Origin: Candidatus Woesearchaeota archaeon
GTDB lineage: Archaea; Nanobdellota; Nanobdellia; Woesearchaeales; DSVV01
Assembly: GCA_018303075.1 (NCBI GenBank)
Contig: JAGVYW010000040.1
Coordinates: 1-38,061, forward strand
DNA length: 38,061 bases
Direction: 5' to 3'
Shown in pieces: positions 33,567-38,061 of this stretch. Position 1 is the stretch's first letter, and each line of letters starts with the position of its first letter. The notes beneath the pieces were generated by a model that ran no database searches, had not been told where the DNA came from, and saw nothing but the letters and a program-made list of their open reading frames with translations. A program made the position numbers and the translations under genes.

Positions 33567-34113
33567 TTATAGATTTAATATATTCGTGCACTTTCTCACG
33601 CAAATCTATTATTGTTGTTGTATTGATAATCATATAATCAGCATAAGCAATCGGGCCTGCTTTGTTTAAATGCTCGATTTCTGCAATATCACGAGATTCT
33701 GCTTCCTCTTTATCTAATGGACGAAGATGGCGAGTGTTTAAGCGGATATGCCGCAGTTCTGGAGAAACGTAGATTGCTAATAAATGCAGCTGCTCGCCAA
33801 AATAGTGTTTGAGAAATCTATATTCTTCCCAACTGTACAAACCATCAATCACAACATTGTTTACTTCCAAATGCTTTTGAATATTGCCTAGATTTAATTT
33901 TGCATAAGCTGCCATGCCATGTTTTCTTCTTAGAAATTCTCTTGCATTTTTCTCATTGTGTTCATTTACTTCAAGATTATTCTGCTGCAGATATTCCTGA
34001 GTCAAATCACCAAAACGTATCTTAACAAAGCCTGCTAATTCAAAAAAACGAGAAACTTCTGTTTTTCCTGCGCCAGCTAAGCCAACGATTGCGATTAGTT
34101 TGTGTTTGTGCAT
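33559..34113 (-). CDS. P-loop kinase, UPF0200/dephospho-CoA-kinase-like
   Basis: A 184-residue kinase-like protein. Walker A is GLAGAGKTE at about 11-19, followed by a GDLTQEYLQQ region, an arginine pair in REFLRRKHGM and a lid-like segment RHLRPLDKEEAESRD. It resembles archaeal UPF0200 and dephospho-CoA kinases; the phosphate acceptor is not known. It starts two bases after the upstream membrane-protein gene, with GGAGTGA inside that gene's last codons as SD, so the two are translated together. Confidence 0.8.
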   Translation of the reverse strand: MHKHKLIAIVGLAGAGKTEVSRFFELAGFVKIRFGDLTQEYLQQNNLEVNEHNEKNAREFLRRKHGMAAYAKLNLGNIQKHLEVNNVVIDGLYSWEEYRFLKHYFGEQLHLLAIYVSPELRHIRLNTRHLRPLDKEEAESRDIAEIEHLNKAGPIAYADYMIINTTTIIDLREKVHEYIKSIIK

Positions 34114-34115
34114 AG

Positions 34116-34427
34116 TTAGTCACTCCATTTCTGAGGAAAAAACACATATGTTGTCTTAATTTCACTATATAATTTTTTCTTCAAAGCTTTAATTAAGTCT
34201 CTCTTTTTAAGAAGAAAAATGTGATAAAATAATCTATAAATTTGGTGACAGAAATAACCTGAAATAAATGAGACTAAAGTAAAACCAAGAACTGAAACAA
34301 AATTCAAAGAACCAAAAAAACCAGAATTAAACTGTTTAAGAATTAAATACAATGGAAACATAACTATAAAACCAGGCACTATATACCAAACATCTTTGAT
34401 TAAATATTTATCTAATTCTTCTCCCAA
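34116..34427 (-). CDS. Small two-helix membrane protein
   Basis: A 103-residue protein with hydrophobic segments at about 13-28 and 38-56 and a basic C-terminal third. The start is a TTG with GGTG six bases upstream; no ATG is available nearby. It lies two bases before the P-loop kinase gene, so the pair is an operon. No family recognised. Confidence 0.65.
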   Translation of the reverse strand: MGEELDKYLIKDVWYIVPGFIVMFPLYLILKQFNSGFFGSLNFVSVLGFTLVSFISGYFCHQIYRLFYHIFLLKKRDLIKALKKKLYSEIKTTYVFFPQKWSD

Positions 34428-34545
34428 AATGACACCTACTGTATATAATGTTATTCAATATAAAAAGGTAATTGATGTTTTTCTCGCTGAAGCAAAAAAT
34501 AAGAAAGATAAATAATTTTATAAATAGGTCAATATTTACACAAGC

Positions 34546-34998
34546 ATGGAAAACAACGAACAAAACATACAGGTCAAGATTGTTAAGGTTGACAAAGATT
34601 TACCAACACCAAAATATGCACATCATGGCGATGCAGGCATGGATATTTATGCTGCTGAGAATTATATGCTGCAATCAGGTGAACATAAACTGATTTCTGC
34701 TGGAATTAAGTTAGCTATTCCTTATGGTTATGAAGTACAAGTAAGACCAAGAAGCGGGCTGGCTGCAAAGCATGGCATTAGTATTGTAAATACTCCAGGA
34801 ACAATTGACTGTATGTACCGAGGATTAGTTGGCGTTATTCTTATTAATCATGGCAAAAATCCGTATGAAGTAAAACGAGGAGAGAGAATTGCACAGCTTG
34901 TGTTTAATAAAATTGCTTATGCTGCTGTTGAAGAAGTTGCAGAATTAGACGAAACCGCGCGAGGAGAATCTGGATTTGGAAGCACAGGAAAGCATTAA
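34546..34998 (+). CDS. dut: dUTP diphosphatase
   Basis: A 150-residue trimeric dUTPase making dUMP for thymidylate synthesis and keeping uracil out of DNA. The five motifs are present: GDAGMDIYAAE, RPRSGLAAKHG, VNTPGTIDCMYRG, RGERIAQLVF and ARGESGFGSTG. Motif 3 has TIDCMYRG rather than the usual IDADYRG, but the catalytic Asp is kept. A TATA box (TTTATAAATA) about 27 nt before the ATG marks a leaderless start. Works downstream of the dCTP deaminase at 9092. Confidence 0.96.
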   Translation: MENNEQNIQVKIVKVDKDLPTPKYAHHGDAGMDIYAAENYMLQSGEHKLISAGIKLAIPYGYEVQVRPRSGLAAKHGISIVNTPGTIDCMYRGLVGVILINHGKNPYEVKRGERIAQLVFNKIAYAAVEEVAELDETARGESGFGSTGKH

Positions 34999-35032
34999 GA
35001 TAATTTTTTATCAGCAAAAAGGGGGAGATAGT

Positions 35033-35125
35033 TTGAAAGTTAGTTACAATGCAAGCAGAAAAAATAAGAAATTATTGGAGTTTGAAGAAAAAACAGAAGA
35101 ATTAGATAATGAAACTAAAGAATAA
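35033..35125 (+). CDS. 30-codon ORF after dut (doubtful)
   Basis: A TTG follows GGGGGAGA by three or more bases and opens a 30-residue, Lys/Glu-rich frame ending TAA at 35123-35125. It overlaps the start of the U32 fragment in another frame. The purine-rich SD is the only support; it may be part of the decayed region. Confidence 0.3.
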   Translation: MKVSYNASRKNKKLLEFEEKTEELDNETKE

Positions 35126-35207
35126 AATTCAACTATTATCTCCAGCTGGAAGCTTTGATGCATTAGTTGCAGCTGGTGTAAAACTATTATTTCTTTACTT
35201 AGAATAG
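35109..35207 (+). pseudogene. Peptidase U32 N-terminal fragment
   Basis: The 32-codon frame contains KIQLLSPAGSFDALVAAGVK, which matches the N-terminal hallmark of peptidase U32 proteins (ELLSPAG-x-x-E-x-L-x-x-A). A TAG ends it and no U32 catalytic domain follows. Another frame stays open from about 35200 to past 35340 without a recognisable domain. Members of this family modify tRNA or rRNA; this is a remnant only. Confidence 0.55.
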
Positions 35208-35351
35208 GAAAAAAAGTATCAGTCAAAGAATTTCAGAAAGATGCAACTGTCTGGAATCTGATAAATGGTGTAATGTGTTTTATTAATGAAATCCATTTGT
35301 TTCTTAGTTACGAGAAGATCTTATATCACTGCCTTTTTGCTCTTCTTTTCT
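35208..35351 (+). other. Rest of a 353-bp gap: decayed sequence, no gene
   Basis: Between dut and tmk only the doubtful ORF and the U32 fragment can be named. From 35208 on no start codon with an SD or TATA box is seen. Confidence 0.4.
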
Positions 35352-36077
35352 TTATGCAGAACAGAACGTCTTAAACAAATTAACTGCTTTCTCTCTTGTA
35401 TCTTCGACTGTTGCAGGAGCATTTGTGTCAAGATAAACTACTTTTGAGCCTTTTGATTCAAACAATTGTTTTAGCCATGTGCTTTCATATCGTTCTGCTA
35501 ACTTCCTTTGAAAATCTAATGTTTCAAAAATAGCATGATCTTTTTTATCCTGCCTTTGCTTTAAACGCTGTATAACTACCAATGGATCAACTTTTGTGAT
35601 GACCAAAAGCGTTGGAGCATACTTTAGAGTTAACTTGTTTCCTGGCAGATTAAGAATGTCCATCAATGTTATCTTTTCTAATTGAATCGGCTGGTAAACC
35701 AATGAAGTGATTACACCACGCTCTTGAATAACTGTTTTACCTGCTTCTAATGCTGGAATTATTAATTTTCTATAAAGAATTTCCCTGTCTAATGAAAATG
35801 CATGAGCAGTGGTTAATCCTGAATATTTTCTGCCATTATCCCTGATAATCTCTTCCCTAATTACTTTACCAATCATTGAAAAAGTTGGCTCTGAAGAGAT
35901 TATAATATCAGAATCTTTTATCTCTTCAAATTCCGGAATATTATTTGTTTCTTTCCAGTATTCTCTCATGTCAAAGACCTTCTTGTTTTGCGATAATAAG
36001 TATTCTCTTAATGCTGTTGCTACTGTGCCTTTGCCAGAGCCGTCTAAGCCATCTATCATGATAAAAGTGCCTTTCAT
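35352..36077 (-). CDS. tmk: Thymidylate kinase
   Basis: A 241-residue P-loop kinase converting dTMP to dTDP. Walker A is GLDGSGKGT at about 10-18; ISSEPTFSMIGKVIREEI matches the substrate-binding EPT region; SLDREILYRK holds the DR motif; a lid-like RQDKKDHAIFE follows. It is longer than usual (about 200-215), with an insert around REYWKETNNIPEFEE at about 38-52. Its ATG overlaps the stop of the membrane-protein gene upstream (ATGA). Confidence 0.93.
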   Translation of the reverse strand: MKGTFIMIDGLDGSGKGTVATALREYLLSQNKKVFDMREYWKETNNIPEFEEIKDSDIIISSEPTFSMIGKVIREEIIRDNGRKYSGLTTAHAFSLDREILYRKLIIPALEAGKTVIQERGVITSLVYQPIQLEKITLMDILNLPGNKLTLKYAPTLLVITKVDPLVVIQRLKQRQDKKDHAIFETLDFQRKLAERYESTWLKQLFESKGSKVVYLDTNAPATVEDTREKAVNLFKTFCSA

Positions 36078-36394
36078 TTTTCTGCCTCTGATTTATTTTT
36101 TGAATCTTCTGATGGTTTTTCTTCAATTATCTCTGCATCGACTATGTTTTGTTTAGCAGTTTCTTTAGCTTTTGTCTCTATATTTGTTTGATTATAACCC
36201 TGCTGATGATTATAGTGTGCTGATTTAACTCTTCCTGAAAATATAAAGCGAATAATAAATCCAAGAATTGCTATAGCTGTAATAATAACTAAAACAATAA
36301 GAGCAAAAGGCAATGCTAAAAGCAGTATAACTGCAATGATAACTATTGTGATCAGAAAATAAAAAAATCCTCTCCATACTTTTGTTATGCCCAT
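36074..36394 (-). CDS. Small membrane protein coupled to tmk
   Basis: A 106-residue protein with two closely spaced hydrophobic segments (about 7-27 and 29-50) and a polar Gln/Lys/Glu-rich tail of about 55 residues. It overlaps tmk by four bases. A TATA box (TTTATATAATAC) about 24 nt before the ATG marks the operon promoter. Function unknown. Confidence 0.75.
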   Translation of the reverse strand: MGITKVWRGFFYFLITIVIIAVILLLALPFALIVLVIITAIAILGFIIRFIFSGRVKSAHYNHQQGYNQTNIETKAKETAKQNIVDAEIIEEKPSEDSKNKSEAEK

Positions 36395-36443
36395 GTTAAT
36401 AAGGAATGGTTAGTATTATATAAATATTGTGAGATGATTTAGT

Positions 36444-36920
36444 TCAAAATCCAATCAAATTCGTTAAATCATGAGAAAGAACTTGCTTAGTATTTGCATC
36501 GAGCTTAATATTCAATGTTTTAAATGAATGAGTAATAAATGTAACATTAAATATCTGAGCAACATCAAGATGCTGTAAAATGATGATTGTTTCTCGGATC
36601 ATTTCTTTTGGATATTTTTCTTTTTGGATGTTTGAAGCAATCTCTTCTGCTTCTTCTAAAGCAAAAGAAACTTGTGTAATCTCTAATGCTTTTATTGCTT
36701 TTTTATCTGGTTCTCTAAATGGAGCAGATTGTTCTTTCTGCACGCCATTGCTGACATCAAATGTTGTGATCAGCTCTGAATCTTCATCATAATAACCCAG
36801 CTGCAATGGCTGTTTAGTCATAGAGAATATGTGAACAAGATATGCTTTAGGGAATTGTCTTTTGAAATCTTTAAATGTCTGTGTTTGTTCTACTGTCTTG
36901 ACTATCTCTTTTAGGTTCAT
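36444..36920 (-). CDS. Conserved-looking protein of unknown function
   Basis: A 158-residue soluble protein. Mixed helix and strand: FKRQFPKAYLVHIFSM, then LQLGYYDEDSELITTFDV, two helices and a C-terminal LDANTKQVLSHDL. No motif recognised. The open frame runs 17 codons further upstream, but a TATA-like TATATAAATATAAAC about 27 nt from the ATG at 36920 supports the later start. It is a single gene between the tmk operon and the EEP-family gene. Confidence 0.65.
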   Translation of the reverse strand: MNLKEIVKTVEQTQTFKDFKRQFPKAYLVHIFSMTKQPLQLGYYDEDSELITTFDVSNGVQKEQSAPFREPDKKAIKALEITQVSFALEEAEEIASNIQKEKYPKEMIRETIIILQHLDVAQIFNVTFITHSFKTLNIKLDANTKQVLSHDLTNLIGF

Positions 36921-36983
36921 AAAATCTGGGTTTTTGTTTATATTTATATATTTTAGTATTTGCGAATTCACTGTATAATAATA

Positions 36984-37754
36984 TTATCTTAAATCAAACT
37001 CCACAAACACTGGCATATGGTCCGAAAATGGATATTTTAATACTTCATAGTGTTTGACTTTTATTTTCTTTGATGTTAGAACATAATCTAATCTTCTTTT
37101 AGGACGGCAACTTGGTTGTGTTGAACTGATTGTATGATGATGCAACCTTGCACTGTCTTTAAGATTTGTCATCTTTAACAGCTGTTTAATCTCACAACTG
37201 CCATTAAATGTGTTGAAGTCACCCATTAAAATAACATTATTTTTTATGCTGTTAACTATTTTAATTAGTTCTTTTAATTGCTTTTCTCTTGTTTTTCTGC
37301 CTAATGCAAGATGCACAAGAAGCAATGTTACAGCTTTTGGGCAATAAATTGTTGCTTCAATTACTATCCGTTTAGCTCCTTTGTTTAGAGTATGACATTT
37401 AATATTTGATATCTTATACTTAGAAATGATTGCATTAGCTTGTTTTCTAAGTATAGGAATAAAACGAAGAAATTTTAGCCAGCCTTTGAAAGGATATTTT
37501 ATCATCTCAACAAAATCTTTCATTCCTAACTCCTGTTCAAAGAATTGCACTTCATCTTTCTTTCTTGCACGAATTGAACCTGTATCTACTTCAACTAATG
37601 CAAGAATATCAGGCTTGATCTTTCTTAATGCATCTACTATTTTTTGATCTAATCCTTTTGGCGGGAAGAATATTCTCCATAAATTCAGATATTGATACCA
37701 GCGTCCTTGAATTCCTTCACAATATTCTATGTTGTAACAGATTAACTTGACCAT
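36984..37754 (-). CDS. Endonuclease/exonuclease/phosphatase (EEP) family protein
   Basis: A 256-residue enzyme with the EEP fold. It starts VKLICYNIEY; the metal-binding Glu is in ILALVEVD; the catalytic HLALG, GDFNTF, RLDYVLTS and SDHMPVFVEF motifs follow, giving a full metal-dependent active site. Members cut DNA or RNA or remove phosphates from lipids or sugars; the substrate cannot be told. No signal peptide, so cytoplasmic. A TATA-like TTTTTATTATTTT lies about 28 nt upstream. Confidence 0.9.
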   Translation of the reverse strand: MVKLICYNIEYCEGIQGRWYQYLNLWRIFFPPKGLDQKIVDALRKIKPDILALVEVDTGSIRARKKDEVQFFEQELGMKDFVEMIKYPFKGWLKFLRFIPILRKQANAIISKYKISNIKCHTLNKGAKRIVIEATIYCPKAVTLLLVHLALGRKTREKQLKELIKIVNSIKNNVILMGDFNTFNGSCEIKQLLKMTNLKDSARLHHHTISSTQPSCRPKRRLDYVLTSKKIKVKHYEVLKYPFSDHMPVFVEFDLR

Positions 37755-37828
37755 TAATCAGTTTAATAATCAAAAATAATAAAAAGGTTGTGGTTCACTC
37801 AGGAGTAGATTCTAACTATTGATTCTGA

Positions 37829-37969
37829 TTATTGTTTTATCAGCAAGAAAAGAATAATTATACTTAGCAAAGCAGTTATCAATAGATATTTTGGTTTTCT
37901 AATTATGAATGGGATTAGATTTAATACAATTATTTCTGCTCCAGCAACTTGATTTGTTTCAAATACCAT
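37829..37969 (-). CDS. 46-residue membrane-protein ORF
   Basis: This small frame is the only gene-like content of the last 307 bp. It encodes a short polar start, IIVLNLIPFI, a basic turn RKPKYL and a hydrophobic helix LITALLSIIILFLLI ending the protein. AAAGGG lies about nine bases before the ATG. The frame stays open about 16 codons upstream, with no start codon seen there, so it may be the tail of a decayed gene. Confidence 0.35.
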   Translation of the reverse strand: MVFETNQVAGAEIIVLNLIPFIIRKPKYLLITALLSIIILFLLIKQ

Positions 37970-38061
37970 TTTTATAACCCTTTCTGCATCATTATCTTTA
38001 TAGCCTCGATAGACAAGTTAACTATATATATTTTGTTATTTTATATTTTATTATCTTTTAG

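Overview
The window is low-GC and densely coded and comes from an archaeon. Archaeal markers are a replication factor C large subunit, aMBF1, a TrmB regulator, an archaeal-type asparaginyl-tRNA synthetase and a translin. Most isolated genes have a TATA-like box about 24-30 nt before the start codon and no room for a Shine-Dalgarno (SD) site, which indicates leaderless transcripts. Some coupled or SD-led genes instead carry GGTGAT, GAGGTGAT or GGAGG. The gene set, the small membrane proteins and the cysteine-rich envelope proteins suggest a DPANN-type lineage (Woesearchaeota/Pacearchaeota-like). That placement is inference from memory. No rRNA, tRNA or CRISPR array was recognised.

Region 1 (1-5509): the end of an AAA/DUF4143 ATPase, a bidirectional hairpin, a full SMC and RNase HII. 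Region 2 (5599-9027): three tandem polytopic membrane proteins with Gly/His tails facing two coiled-coil proteins, one with a His-rich N terminus. No known system matched this set, and it is the main candidate for something undescribed. Region 3 (9092-14308): dCTP deaminase, two large Cys-rich membrane-anchored repeat proteins, a divergent M50 metalloprotease and a 55-codon AbrB-type gene. Region 4 (14371-20096): an unusual CTP synthase, a small membrane protein, and a TrmB regulator divergent from a three-gene SsuABC-like transporter across one palindromic TATA box.

Region 5 (20098-26242): aMBF1, S-adenosylhomocysteine hydrolase, a small lipoprotein, a VIT-family metal transporter, a CARF-like protein coupled to a 2-hydroxyacid dehydrogenase, a toxin/antitoxin/translin operon, and a lipoprotein with a metallo-beta-lactamase fold that has lost half its metal ligands. 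Region 6 (26243-31728): a 536-bp gap holding a 176-bp nested inverted repeat flanked by a 6-bp direct repeat, a bacterial-type AspRS, an archaeal AsnRS, a 29-residue Cys-rich microprotein, RFC-L, and the remains of a MazEF-like module. Region 7 (31729-38061): purA, an HPF-like protein, a P-loop kinase, dut, a peptidase U32 fragment, tmk, small membrane proteins and an EEP-family phosphatase/nuclease.

The window holds several nucleotide-metabolism enzymes (dcd, pyrG, purA, dut, tmk) plus ahcY, all scattered rather than in one operon. Dcd, Dut and Tmk together would supply dTTP precursors and keep dUTP low.
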